8,201 nt of DNA from contig DATDGI010000403.1 in assembly GCA_036522155.1 (NCBI GenBank), forward strand, positions 1 through 8,201. Reading direction: 5' to 3'. The DNA is from UBA9676 sp036522155. GTDB lineage: Bacteria; Actinomycetota; Actinomycetes; Streptosporangiales; Streptosporangiaceae. Position numbers and translations under genes: made by a program. The notes beneath the pieces were generated by a model, which was not told the origin of the DNA, did no database searches, and saw nothing but the letters and a program-made list of their open reading frames with translations. This document shows positions 1 to 6,408 of the stretch, one piece after another (position 1 is the stretch's first letter; each line of letters opens with the position of its first letter).

Positions 1-825
1 CGACACGATCGCGTCGGTGACGAAGCCGAGGATGAGGCCGAGCAGGATGCCCCAGGCGACCAGTTCCTTCAGCTTGGTGGCCCGGGCGACCGCCAGCAGT
101 TCGATCACCACGTACAGGATGGAGCCCGCGGCGAGAGCCAGGAACGCGATGGTGAGCAGGGGCGCGGTCACCTGGATGCCGATGACCGTGCCCAGGAAGG
201 TGGGGCCACCGCCGATCAGGCCGAGCAGCACCAGCCGGGGCCAGGACGGCCGGGCCCCGCTGGCCGCCAGCGGCGCGACGATGCCGAATCCCTCCGTCGC
301 GTTGTGCGCGCCGAACCCGATCACCAGCAGCAGCGCCAGGCTGATCCGGCCCGCGGCCGCGGACGCCCCGATGGCCAGGCCCTCACCGAAGTTGTGCATG
401 CCGATGCCGATCGCGATGAGCAGCGACAGCGCGGCCGCCCGGGCGGCCGGTGCCTCGGGGCCGGCCGGGATCACCGCCGGCCGGGCGGTGGCCGCACCCG
501 GGCCCTCCGGCCGCAGCCGCGCGCCGCGCCGCTTCAGCCAGCGGTCGACGTGCACCAGGCCGATCAGCCCGGCGCCCAGGCACGCCAGCATCATCACGCC
601 GTCGGCGACGGCGGTGCCGTAGTGGTGCCGGGCCAGCGCGGCGTCGGCGGGCGCCCAGGCGGTGGTCAGCACGTCCCACAGCAGGAAGACCAGGATGCCG
701 ATGGCCAGCGCGTTGAGGAACGCCTTGGCCCTGGGCATGGCCGCCCGGGCCCGGCCGAGGGGCAGGCCAATGAAGATGGTGAGACCGGCGATGGCTCCCA
801 GCAAGGCGATCTCGCTCGCGGGCAC
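1..825 (-). CDS. ZIP-family divalent metal transporter (3' end cut by window edge)
   Basis: Integral membrane permease of the ZIP family, expected to import divalent metals (Zn, Fe or Mn) into the cytoplasm. The 275 codons visible contain about eight hydrophobic segments (roughly residues 5-23, 38-55, 76-93, 131-155, 163-185, 197-220, 223-247, 255-273). The family's metal-site motifs are present: HNFGEG at 144-149 in TM4 and HNATEG at 174-179 in TM5. A charged, Pro/Ala-rich loop at about 97-130 sits between TM3 and TM4, where ZIP proteins usually have their variable cytoplasmic loop. The reading frame is open to base 1, so only a short C-terminal tail should be missing. The start is GTG at 825, chosen because AGGAAAGG lies at 833-840, 7 nt upstream. 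DtxR/IdeR-like boxes about 75-120 nt upstream suggest iron or manganese control rather than Zur control. The family call is very secure; the metal is inferred only from the operator. Confidence 0.93.
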   Translation of the reverse strand, partial: MPASEIALLGAIAGLTIFIGLPLGRARAAMPRAKAFLNALAIGILVFLLWDVLTTAWAPADAALARHHYGTAVADGVMMLACLGAGLIGLVHVDRWLKRRGARLRPEGPGAATARPAVIPAGPEAPAARAAALSLLIAIGIGMHNFGEGLAIGASAAAGRISLALLLVIGFGAHNATEGFGIVAPLAASGARPSWPRLVLLGLIGGGPTFLGTVIGIQVTAPLLTIAFLALAAGSILYVVIELLAVARATKLKELVAWGILLGLILGFVTDAIVS

Positions 826-895
826 GGATAATCCTTTCCTGCTGCGCCAGCGGCCTGGTTGGCACCGGCGGGCGCGGCCGGGCACCGCACGCGGG

Positions 896-949
896 TCAGG
901 ATAGCCTAACTAAGGTTTGCCTAACAATACTTAGGCTTACCTAACGATA
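896..949 (-). promoter_or_regulatory. Three adjacent DtxR/IdeR-type operator boxes upstream of the ZIP gene
   Basis: An AT-rich island in GC-rich surroundings. Compared with the 19-bp consensus TWAGGTWAGSCTWACCTWA, bases 911-929 match at 16 of 19 positions, 931-949 at 14 and 896-914 at 14. Box centres lie at about 905, 920 and 940. These are matches to a remembered consensus counted by eye. DtxR-family repressors (IdeR/DmdR for iron, MntR for manganese) bind such sites as paired dimers when metal is bound. The location upstream of a metal importer fits metal-dependent repression. The promoter itself is probably inside the boxes, but no clear -35/-10 pair could be fixed. Confidence 0.78.
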
Positions 950-972
950 CGGCGGGGACCAGGCTGGGCCCG

Positions 973-1011
973 GGCGCCGTCCCGGCGAGGGCGCCTGCCG
1001 GCCCGGCCGGC
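973..1011 (-). terminator. Hairpins downstream of the DUF397 gene
   Basis: Starting 5 nt past the DUF397 stop codon are two perfect 6-bp stems: GCCGGC at 997-1002 with GCCGGC at 1006-1011 (loop CCG), then GGCGCC at 973-978 with GGCGCC at 990-995. There is no U-tract, as is common for actinomycete terminators. They would separate the XRE-DUF397 operon from the promoter of the ZIP gene on the same strand. Confidence 0.45.
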
Positions 1012-1016
1012 TGGGG

Positions 1017-1262
1017 TCAGCAGGGCAGCCCGGTCAGCAGGTCGTCGAACTCGCCGAGCTTGACGCCCTCGATCAGGGCCGCGATCTCGGCCCGGGTGTA
1101 GATGAGGGCGGGGCCGTCCGGGTTCCGCGAGTTGCGCACGGCGTACTCACCGGTGCCCAGTCTCGCCATCTCGACACAGGCCCCCTGGGAGTTGCTGATA
1201 CTGCTCTTGCGCCAGACCGCCCCGGGCAGCTGCCCGGCCGGCATTCCGTTGTATGTGTTCAT
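1017..1262 (-). CDS. DUF397 domain-containing protein
   Basis: An 81-residue protein filling the whole DUF397 family. Signature elements seen are WRKSS at 17-21, a Cys followed by VEMA at about 29-33, VRNSRNPDGPAL at about 42-53, and a C-terminal acidic VKLGEFDDL. DUF397 proteins are small partners encoded next to XRE/DUF5753 regulators in actinomycetes, as in the whiJ- and abaA-type loci. Their biochemical role is not settled. Some such pairs have been described as toxin-antitoxin-like, others as developmental regulators. The ATG at 1260-1262 overlaps the TGA of the upstream regulator gene (ATGA), so the two should be translationally coupled and made in fixed proportion. Family assignment is secure; the activity of this copy is unknown. 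Confidence 0.93.
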   Translation of the reverse strand: MNTYNGMPAGQLPGAVWRKSSISNSQGACVEMARLGTGEYAVRNSRNPDGPALIYTRAEIAALIEGVKLGEFDDLLTGLPC

Positions 1263-2131
1263 ATACCTATGACTTCCTCAAGCATCCCGCTCAAAATATC
1301 GACAGAACGTACTGGTGATTCACTCTCGACGCTGAGACGTTCCATGACCTCGGTGTACCGTTCAACGTCGTCACGTTTATCGAGATACAGGGCGCTTGTG
1401 AGCTGTTCGAGGTAGACCACATCAGGCAGGTCCGGATCGGGGAACCGCATGATGGTGAACGCCCCCGCCTCGGCGGAATGGCCGCCGGACCGGAACGGCA
1501 CCACCTGGAACGTGATGTTTGGCTCCCTGGTGGCCTCAATCAACCGCACGAGCTGCGCGCGCATCACCTCACTGCCACCGATCGGGCGCCGCAGCGCCGC
1601 CTCATCCACGACCGCCCACAGCCGGGGCCCGCCCGGCTTGGTGAGCAATTCCTGCCGGCCCAGCCGCAGGCTGACCCGGTGCTCTATCTCCTCCGGGGTT
1701 GCCCCCGGCTGCCCGAGCCGCATCACCGCCCGGGCGTAGTCGGCCGTTTGCAGCAGGCCGGGCACGAACTGCACCTCGTACACCCGGATAAGGGAAGCTG
1801 CCTCTTCCAGCCCGACGTAAACGCTGAACCAGTCGGGCAGCACGTCACCGTATTTGTGCCACCAGCCGGGTGAATTGGCTTCCTTCGCCAGTTCCACCAG
1901 CGTGGCGCTTTCCGCTTCCGCGACGCCGTACAGCTCAAGCAGGTCGGCGATGTCGCGCTCTTTGAAGCTGACCCGCCCCAATTCCATCCGGCTGATCTTG
2001 GACCCGGAGGCCCGGATGGCGTAGCCGGCTTCTTCCCGGGTGATGCCTGCCGCTTCCCGCAGCAGCCGCAGCTGGGAGCCAAGGAGAATGCGCAGGACCG
2101 TCGGGCCCGAGCCCGGCTGCGCTGCTATCAC
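1259..2131 (-). CDS. XRE-family transcriptional regulator with DUF5753 (Scr1/WhiJ type)
   Basis: DNA-binding regulator, 290 residues. An N-terminal helix-turn-helix of XRE type lies at about 13-70 (LLREAAGITREEAGYAI, then SKISRMELGR as recognition region). A DUF5753 domain spans about 95-275, with the typical FVPGLLQTADYARAV and YLEQLTSALYLD segments. This is the usual length and layout of the Scr1/WhiJ-like class, which controls development or its own gene cluster. I chose GTG at 2131 because AAGGGGG lies 7-8 nt upstream (about 2138-2144) and the N-terminus then matches the usual short leader. A TTG at 2173 would add 14 residues but has no well-placed ribosome-binding site. The gene overlaps the DUF397 start by 4 nt. 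Its last third (about 1260-1420) is noticeably less GC-rich than the neighbouring genes. Likely operators lie at 2199-2254. Confidence 0.93.
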   Translation of the reverse strand: MIAAQPGSGPTVLRILLGSQLRLLREAAGITREEAGYAIRASGSKISRMELGRVSFKERDIADLLELYGVAEAESATLVELAKEANSPGWWHKYGDVLPDWFSVYVGLEEAASLIRVYEVQFVPGLLQTADYARAVMRLGQPGATPEEIEHRVSLRLGRQELLTKPGGPRLWAVVDEAALRRPIGGSEVMRAQLVRLIEATREPNITFQVVPFRSGGHSAEAGAFTIMRFPDPDLPDVVYLEQLTSALYLDKRDDVERYTEVMERLSVESESPVRSVDILSGMLEEVIGI

Positions 2132-2198
2132 CCCTACCCCCTTTGATTCCCCCAGGCCAGACCCAGGCGCCAATCGTTCGTGCTGCCTCCATCCCCGC

Positions 2199-2233
2199 GC
2201 ACGTGCAAGCTAACATTCTCATCTGCACGTGCA
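2199..2233. promoter_or_regulatory. Paired GCACGTGCA palindromes in the XRE/ATPase divergent region
   Basis: GCACGTGCA occurs at 2199-2207 and again, inside the perfect palindrome TGCACGTGCA, at 2224-2233. The centres are 26 bp apart. They lie 70-100 bp upstream of the XRE start. Repeated symmetric sites just upstream of an XRE gene are typical autoregulatory operators. That the neighbouring XRE protein binds here is inference. Confidence 0.5.
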
Positions 2234-2238
2234 TCTGG

Positions 2239-2269
2239 CCTTGCGTTTGCAAGGTACAGTTGCGATGAT
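2239..2269 (+). promoter_or_regulatory. Likely promoter of the ATPase gene with overlapping inverted repeat
   Basis: TTGCGT (2241-2246) and GATGAT (2264-2269), separated by exactly 17 bp, resemble a vegetative sigma-factor promoter reading toward the ATPase gene. The inverted repeat CCTTGC-GTTT-GCAAGG (2239-2254) covers the -35 element, so a protein bound there would block RNA polymerase. A further symmetric GCGCTTGCGC sits at 2271-2280. The promoter call rests on weak consensus matches. Confidence 0.45.
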
Positions 2270-2333
2270 AGCGCTTGCGCTGTACGCGCACGACTACCTG
2301 CCTATCGATGCGTGACCTCGAGACGGGAAGCCG

Positions 2334-2891
2334 ATGACCGGGCACCGGGCGGCACTGCCATTGACACCGGGCGTCGGCGGTATCAGTCAGCTGGACTACC
2401 GCCCCACGCCGGTGCCGCCGGGCAGGCGCGAGCCGGGCCCGTGGGTGGCGGCCCAGCCGCTGGCGGGCGGGCTGGTCGCGCAGGACGCCCGGGCGGCCAC
2501 CTGCTTGCTGCGGCCCAGCCCGGAATCGGTCAAGACCGGCCGCGAGTTCACCCGCACCACCCTGGCTGACTGGAGCATGTCCGGGCTGGGCGACCTGGCC
2601 GAACTCGTCGTTTCCGAACTGGTCACCAACGCGCTCAGGCACGGCGTCCCATCCGCCCGCAAAGCCACCAGCGACCATTGCATCCGGCTCCGGCTGCTGA
2701 CGCAGGCGCCGTTCGTCATGTGCATGGTCACCGACCCCGGCTGCGATATTCCGGTGCTGCGCGATCCCGGGCCGTCCGCGGAAAGCGGCCGCGGCCTCAA
2801 CGTGGTGGAGTCCTGCTGCGTACGGTGGGGATGGCATCTTCTCGACGAGGGCGGCAAGATCGTCTGGGCGCTGCTCAGGCCTCCTCTGTAA
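2334..2891 (+). CDS. SpoIIAB/RsbW-like ATP-binding regulatory protein (HATPase_c_2)
   Basis: A 185-residue cytoplasmic GHKL-fold protein of the anti-sigma-factor-kinase-like group. An N-terminal Pro/Gly-rich stretch (about 1-55) precedes the ATPase domain. The N-box is SELVTNALRHG at 94-104 (E95, N99), the G1 box is TDPG at 133-136, and the G2 region is ESGRGLNVVES at 150-160. All ATP-binding boxes are intact. Founding family members bind and phosphorylate anti-anti-sigma factors and sequester sigma factors. The many actinomycete copies next to XRE/DUF397 pairs have largely unknown partners, and no sigma or anti-sigma-antagonist gene is visible here. ATG at 2334 has GGGAAG at 2325-2330, rather close. 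Divergent orientation with the XRE-DUF397 pair reproduces the abaA/whiJ-type triad, so a shared regulatory role is likely. The direct repeat CTCTGTAAACC runs across its stop codon (about 2884-2904). Confidence 0.9.
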   Translation: MTGHRAALPLTPGVGGISQLDYRPTPVPPGRREPGPWVAAQPLAGGLVAQDARAATCLLRPSPESVKTGREFTRTTLADWSMSGLGDLAELVVSELVTNALRHGVPSARKATSDHCIRLRLLTQAPFVMCMVTDPGCDIPVLRDPGPSAESGRGLNVVESCCVRWGWHLLDEGGKIVWALLRPPL

Positions 2892-3018
2892 ACCCTCTGT
2901 AAACCGCAGTTACCTGGCTAATCCCCCGGCACCCCCGCTAGGCTCAGTGCGCCGCAAAACCGATGTAGGGGGATTTATCCCTGCGGCGTTGCTCGCCGGA
3001 AGTTCGCGAGGAGCCGAG

Positions 3019-3528
3019 ATGTACCAGTCCTACCCGACCAGAGATCAGCAGCCGGCCATGCCCGCGCCTGCGACTGCCACTGCGCCAGGCCAGCCCCAGC
3101 CCCCGCGGCCGGTGCGCATTGCCGTCATCCTCATGTACGTCGGGGCTGCCCTGAGTGCCATCAACCTGCTGGTGACCCTGGTGATCTTCGACACCATCGT
3201 GCGTGCCTTCCAGGACGCGTCGGCCGCGGTGACCGCGGGCGACGCGCACACCTTCGCGGTCGCGGCGATCGTGCTGGCGGTGGTGGAAACCGGGCTCTGG
3301 CTGCTGATGGCCTACGCGAACAACCTCGGCCGGGCCTGGGCCCGGATCGTCGCCAGCGTCCTGTTCGGGCTGAACACGCTGCTGCTGCTGTACGGTTTCG
3401 CCCGCGCCTCCATCTCGGTCAGCCAGCTTTTCGCTGTGGTCGTCTGGCTGGTCGGCCTGAGCGCGATCGTGCTGCTGTGGCGGCGGGAATCGGCCGAGTT
3501 CTTCACCGCGGCCAGCGAGCCCGAGTGA
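3019..3528 (+). CDS. Small four-TM membrane protein of unknown function
   Basis: A 169-residue protein that I cannot assign to a characterised family. Residues 1-30 are hydrophilic and Pro/Ala/Gln-rich (MYQSYPTRDQQPAMPAPA and onward), presumably cytoplasmic. Four hydrophobic helices follow: about 32-57 (RIAVILMYVGAALSAINLL), 76-98, 108-130 and 135-155. The C-terminus is LLWRRESAEFF plus an acidic tail, an ending often seen in small conserved actinomycete membrane proteins. No catalytic motif or Cys pair is visible. ATG at 3019 was chosen for the strong ribosome-binding site GAGGAG (3008-3013, 5 nt spacing). An in-frame GTG at 2947 would add 24 residues with no such site and a composition unlike the protein. 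It appears monocistronic: the gene upstream ends 127 bp away and a terminator follows at once. Confidence 0.8.
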   Translation: MYQSYPTRDQQPAMPAPATATAPGQPQPPRPVRIAVILMYVGAALSAINLLVTLVIFDTIVRAFQDASAAVTAGDAHTFAVAAIVLAVVETGLWLLMAYANNLGRAWARIVASVLFGLNTLLLLYGFARASISVSQLFAVVVWLVGLSAIVLLWRRESAEFFTAASEPE

Positions 3529-3529
3529 C

Positions 3530-3575
3530 CCGGCTGGCCTGAGCCAGCCGGCCCGGAGCCAGCCCGGAGCCGGGC
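3530..3575. terminator. Bidirectional terminator hairpins between convergent genes
   Basis: CCGGCTGGC (3530-3538) pairs perfectly with GCCAGCCGG (3543-3551) around the loop CTGA, beginning 2 nt after the membrane-protein stop. A second hairpin, GCCCG (3562-3566) with CGGGC (3571-3575), follows. The methyltransferase gene on the other strand ends at 3596, so the 67-bp gap serves both genes. No U-tract on either side. Confidence 0.7.
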
Positions 3576-3595
3576 GCCCAGTCAGGCTGCACCGG

Positions 3596-4417
3596 TCAGC
3601 CGGTCCCCGGCCGCAGCGCGTGGCAGGCGATCGCGGCCGCCGCGACCACGTTCAGCGAGTCCACCCCGAGCGCCATCGCGTGCGCGCTCATCGGGATGCA
3701 GACACTCATATCCGCCTCGTGCCGCCAGCGGGCGGACAGCCCGTCGCCTTCCGAGCCGAGCACCATGGCGACCCGGCCGGACAGCGGCACCTGGCCGAGC
3801 GGGGCCGCGGCCTGGTCGGTAACCAGGGCCAGCAGCGAGAACCCGGCCGCGCGCAGTTCGGCCAGGCCGCCGTACCAGTCGGTCATCCGGGCGTACGGGA
3901 CGGCGAAGACCGCCCCCATCGACACCTTCACCGCGCGCCGGTAGAGCGGGTCGGCGCAGCGGGGTGCCAGCACCACTGCTCCCACCCCGAGTGCCGCGGC
4001 GCACCGGAAGATGGCCCCCACGTTGCCATGGTCGACGAGATCCTCCAGGACCAGGATCCGGTGCTGCCCGGCCACCACGGCGGCGACGCCGGGCAGCGGC
4101 CGCCTGGCCATCGACGCCAGCGCGCCGCGGTGCACCCGGTAGCCGGTGATGCGTTCGGCCACCTCGGGCGGGACCAGGTAGACGGGGGCCGGCCCGTCCG
4201 CGGCCAGGCCGGACAGGGTGGCCAGCCGGTCCGGGGTCACCAGCAGTGAGCGCACCGGGTAACCGGCCCCGATGGCCCGCCTGATCACCTTCTCGCCCTC
4301 GGCCACGAACAGCCCGTGGGCCGCCTCCAGGCTGGTGCGCAGGGCGGCGTCGGTGAGGCGCGCGTAGTCGGCCAGCCGCGGGTCACCCGGGTCGCTCACG
4401 GCGATGACATCGGCCAC
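3596..4417 (-). CDS. SpoU/TrmH-family RNA 2'-O-methyltransferase
   Basis: SAM-dependent ribose 2'-O-methyltransferase of the SPOUT fold, acting on rRNA or tRNA. From GTG at 4417 it has 273 residues. The N-terminal substrate-binding-like domain (about 5-105) contains DPRLADYARLTD and a GLFVAEGEKVIRRAI segment. The SpoU catalytic domain (about 120-267) has all three motifs: HGNVGAIFR at 130-138 (N132 and catalytic-type R138), VLGSEGDGLS at 219-228, and IPMSAHAMAL followed by SLNVVAAAAI at 241-263. The last two form the SAM-binding trefoil knot. The start is uncertain. GTG at 4417 fits where homologues usually begin. GTGs at 4471 and 4477 lie in frame, and AGAGGA is 8 nt from the one at 4471, giving 291 residues. 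The modified nucleotide cannot be told from sequence alone. Transcribed divergently from the VWA gene and probably alone. Confidence 0.92.
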   Translation of the reverse strand: MADVIAVSDPGDPRLADYARLTDAALRTSLEAAHGLFVAEGEKVIRRAIGAGYPVRSLLVTPDRLATLSGLAADGPAPVYLVPPEVAERITGYRVHRGALASMARRPLPGVAAVVAGQHRILVLEDLVDHGNVGAIFRCAAALGVGAVVLAPRCADPLYRRAVKVSMGAVFAVPYARMTDWYGGLAELRAAGFSLLALVTDQAAAPLGQVPLSGRVAMVLGSEGDGLSARWRHEADMSVCIPMSAHAMALGVDSLNVVAAAAIACHALRPGTG

Positions 4418-4461
4418 CTGACCAGTCTGGCCGGCCCGGATGTGGGGTGGCCTGCAGCGCG

Positions 4462-4491
4462 CTACAGTCACCGGCACAGTCCTCTACAGTC
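4462..4491. promoter_or_regulatory. ACAGTC direct repeats in the methyltransferase/VWA divergent region
   Basis: ACAGTC occurs at 4464-4469, 4476-4481 and 4486-4491. The outer two are part of CTACAGTC copies 22 bp apart. Each CTACAGTC contains TACAGT, which resembles an actinomycete -10 element for plus-strand transcription. No convincing -35 hexamer was found. It may be a promoter, a regulator site, or chance. Confidence 0.3.
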
Positions 4492-4542
4492 GGGCGTTAT
4501 CGGGCGCCCGGTCGCCGGCCCCTGGTGGCCCAGAAGGATGCC

Positions 4543-6306
4543 GTGGACGCCGAACGGAGCAAGCGCGCACGCCGCTACCGGCCTGAGCGGAGGCGCCGGG
4601 CGCACACGATCGCGCTGACCGTGGCCGCCGCGCTGATCGCCGTCACTATCCTCGTCGTGCTGGGCGCCCGGGCGGTCATCGCCCGCAGCCAGTGCACCAG
4701 TCATCCGACGGCCGTGACCGTGGCCGTGGCGCCCGAGATCGGCCCGGTCGTGCATCACCTTGGGGACTACTTCAACAAGCTGCACCGCCAGGTCGGGGGC
4801 CGGTGCGTGCGCGTCTATGTCACCGCCGAGCCGCCCGCCGCGGTGGCGGCGCAACTGGCGGCCGGCCCCAAGGCCGCCCACGCCCGGCTGCCCGCCGCCT
4901 GGATCCCGGACACCAGCGTGTGGGCCGGGCTGGCGCGCGGCCCGGCTGCCACCCGGATCCGGCCGACCGGCATCACACTGGCCCGGACCGCCCTGGTCAT
5001 CGTGATGCCCCGGTCAGCGGCCGCGCTCACGCCCGCGTTCGGCACCTCGGTCAGCTGGCGGTTCCTGCTCCCGGCCAGCGCCGGGGGCCCGGCCTCGGCC
5101 CTGGGGCTGCATGTCGAGTTCCCCGACCCGCTCAGCAGCGCCACCGGGCTGGTGGCACTGACCGAACTCGAGCGGCTGTTCGGCCCGGGCACGGCCGGGC
5201 AGGCCGGGCTCGCCGGTTTCGTCACGCACGTGCAGACCGAGCCCGCCCCCACCGGGCCAGCGCCGCTGGCCTCGCTGGCCGGCTGGGCGCCGGAACCCGG
5301 TGCCGGGGCGGTGTCCGCGCCGGTCACCGTCGCCACCGAGCAGGCGGTGATCCAGTTCGACCGGGCGCACCCGGGGCAGCCGCTCGCGGTCCGCTACCCA
5401 GCCGAGGGCAGCCAGCAGCTCAGCTACCCCTACCTGGTCACCGCCACCAGCCCGGCCCTGGCGGCGGCCGCTGACCAGTTCGGCAAGGTGCTGCGGTCGG
5501 CCTACGCGGCCTCCTACGTCCGCTTCACGGGCTTCCGCACCGCCAGCGGGCAGGCCGGGAGCTGGCCCCGCTGGTACGGCCTGGCCAGCGCCGGTCCCCA
5601 GCTGCTGCCGCCGCCCACCGCCACCCAGGCCGGCGCGGCCTGGCAGGCCTGGCAGCGGCTCAACCTGGGCTCGCGCGACCTGGCCCTGATCGACATCTCG
5701 TCGGCCATGGCCGCGCGGGTCAGCCCGCACGGCCCGGCGCTGGAGCACGTGCTCGGACAGGCGGCCGGGATGGGGCTGGGGCTGTTCCCCGACAGCACCC
5801 AGATGGGCCTGTGGTCCTTCCCCAGCCGGGTCGTGGACGGCCTTTCCTACCAGCAGCTGGTGCCGGTCGGCCCGCTGGCCGACTGGCTCGGGCAGCGCAC
5901 CAGGCGGCAGCAGATCCAGCAGCTGGTCACCACCGAGGAGCCGATGACCACCCCGGCCCCGCTGTACGGCAGCATCCTCACCGCCTACCAGCAGATGCTC
6001 GCCACCTACCAGCCCCGGTACACCAACGCGGTGCTGGTGCTGACGGCCGGGGTCGATCACGGCGCGGGTGACATCAGCGCCAGAACGCTGGTGCACGACC
6101 TCCAGCTCATGTACGACCCGCGGCGCCCGGTCAAGATCGTGGCCATCATGCTGGGCTCATCGGGCGACCTGGCCACGCTGAGGCGGATCGCCGCCGCCAC
6201 CAACGGCCAGGCCACCGCCATCACCAGCTACACCCAGCTCGGCCCGGCCATCTACCGGACCGCCACCCGCGCCCTCTGCCAGCCCTCCACCTGCCCCAGC
6301 TCGTAG
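4543..6306 (+). CDS. Membrane-anchored substrate-binding-like and VWA domain protein
   Basis: A 587-residue protein. It has a very basic cytoplasmic N-terminus (1-20, Arg/Lys-rich), one transmembrane anchor (about 22-46) and a large extracellular part. Residues about 55-330 resemble an extracellular solute-binding protein (VTVAVAPEIGPVVHHL at 58-73; WIPDTSVWAGLAR at 120-132). A von Willebrand factor A domain occupies about 378-575. Its MIDAS-like motif reads DISSAM at 384-389 where DxSxSM is expected, and the later LTDG-type motif reads LTAG at 500-503. Ser388 and Asp502 are thus both Ala, and metal binding may be lost. Cysteines 51/88 and 579/584 could form disulfides. VWA domains generally mediate protein contacts; the ligand here is unknown. 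The GTG at 4543 has AGAAGGA 4 nt upstream. GTGs at 4525 and 4447 are in-frame alternatives. A hairpin follows the stop directly. Confidence 0.85.
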   Translation: MDAERSKRARRYRPERRRRAHTIALTVAAALIAVTILVVLGARAVIARSQCTSHPTAVTVAVAPEIGPVVHHLGDYFNKLHRQVGGRCVRVYVTAEPPAAVAAQLAAGPKAAHARLPAAWIPDTSVWAGLARGPAATRIRPTGITLARTALVIVMPRSAAALTPAFGTSVSWRFLLPASAGGPASALGLHVEFPDPLSSATGLVALTELERLFGPGTAGQAGLAGFVTHVQTEPAPTGPAPLASLAGWAPEPGAGAVSAPVTVATEQAVIQFDRAHPGQPLAVRYPAEGSQQLSYPYLVTATSPALAAAADQFGKVLRSAYAASYVRFTGFRTASGQAGSWPRWYGLASAGPQLLPPPTATQAGAAWQAWQRLNLGSRDLALIDISSAMAARVSPHGPALEHVLGQAAGMGLGLFPDSTQMGLWSFPSRVVDGLSYQQLVPVGPLADWLGQRTRRQQIQQLVTTEEPMTTPAPLYGSILTAYQQMLATYQPRYTNAVLVLTAGVDHGAGDISARTLVHDLQLMYDPRRPVKIVAIMLGSSGDLATLRRIAAATNGQATAITSYTQLGPAIYRTATRALCQPSTCPSS

Positions 6307-6325
6307 GCCGCCGGGGCCTGGCGGC
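6307..6325 (+). terminator. Hairpin immediately after the VWA gene
   Basis: GCCGCC (6307-6312) pairs with GGCGGC (6320-6325) around GGGGCCT, starting at the base after the TAG stop. It is short and without a U-tract. A second small stem, CCAGG-AAA-CCTGG, lies at 6351-6363. Confidence 0.4.
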
Positions 6326-6378
6326 GGATCTGGCGGGGCGGAAAAAGATTCCAGGAAACCTGGCTTGAGCATGTGAAC

Positions 6379-6404
6379 CAGTCCCGCGGGCTGCGCGTCT
6401 TTTT
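6379..6404 (+). terminator. Candidate Rho-independent terminator with T-run
   Basis: CAGTCC (6379-6384) pairs with GGGCTG (6388-6393, one G-U pair) around CGC. After GCGCGTC comes TTTTT (6400-6404). The gap between stem and T-run is 6 nt, longer than ideal. It would end transcription from the VWA gene just before the hairpin array. Confidence 0.4.
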
Positions 6405-6408
6405 CTAC

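Noticed and set aside
1935..2837. Minus-strand open frame (300 codons) spanning the XRE/ATPase divergent region
   Set aside because: It overlaps two well-supported genes and the promoter region and shows no recognisable domain.
1017..2891. Reading the XRE/DUF397/ATPase set as a new defence or toxin-antitoxin system
   Set aside because: The triad is a known, highly paralogous actinomycete regulatory arrangement. Nothing in this copy (no effector, nuclease or toxin domain) supports a defence role.
2947..3018. GTG start at 2947 for the small membrane protein
   Set aside because: No ribosome-binding site there, whereas GAGGAG precedes the ATG at 3019 by 5 nt.
5014..6096. Long open frame (360 codons) antisense to the VWA gene
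   Set aside because: A shadow typical of GC-rich coding DNA. Composition is Gly/Arg/Pro-rich without domains, while the plus-strand frame has clear SBP-like and VWA features.
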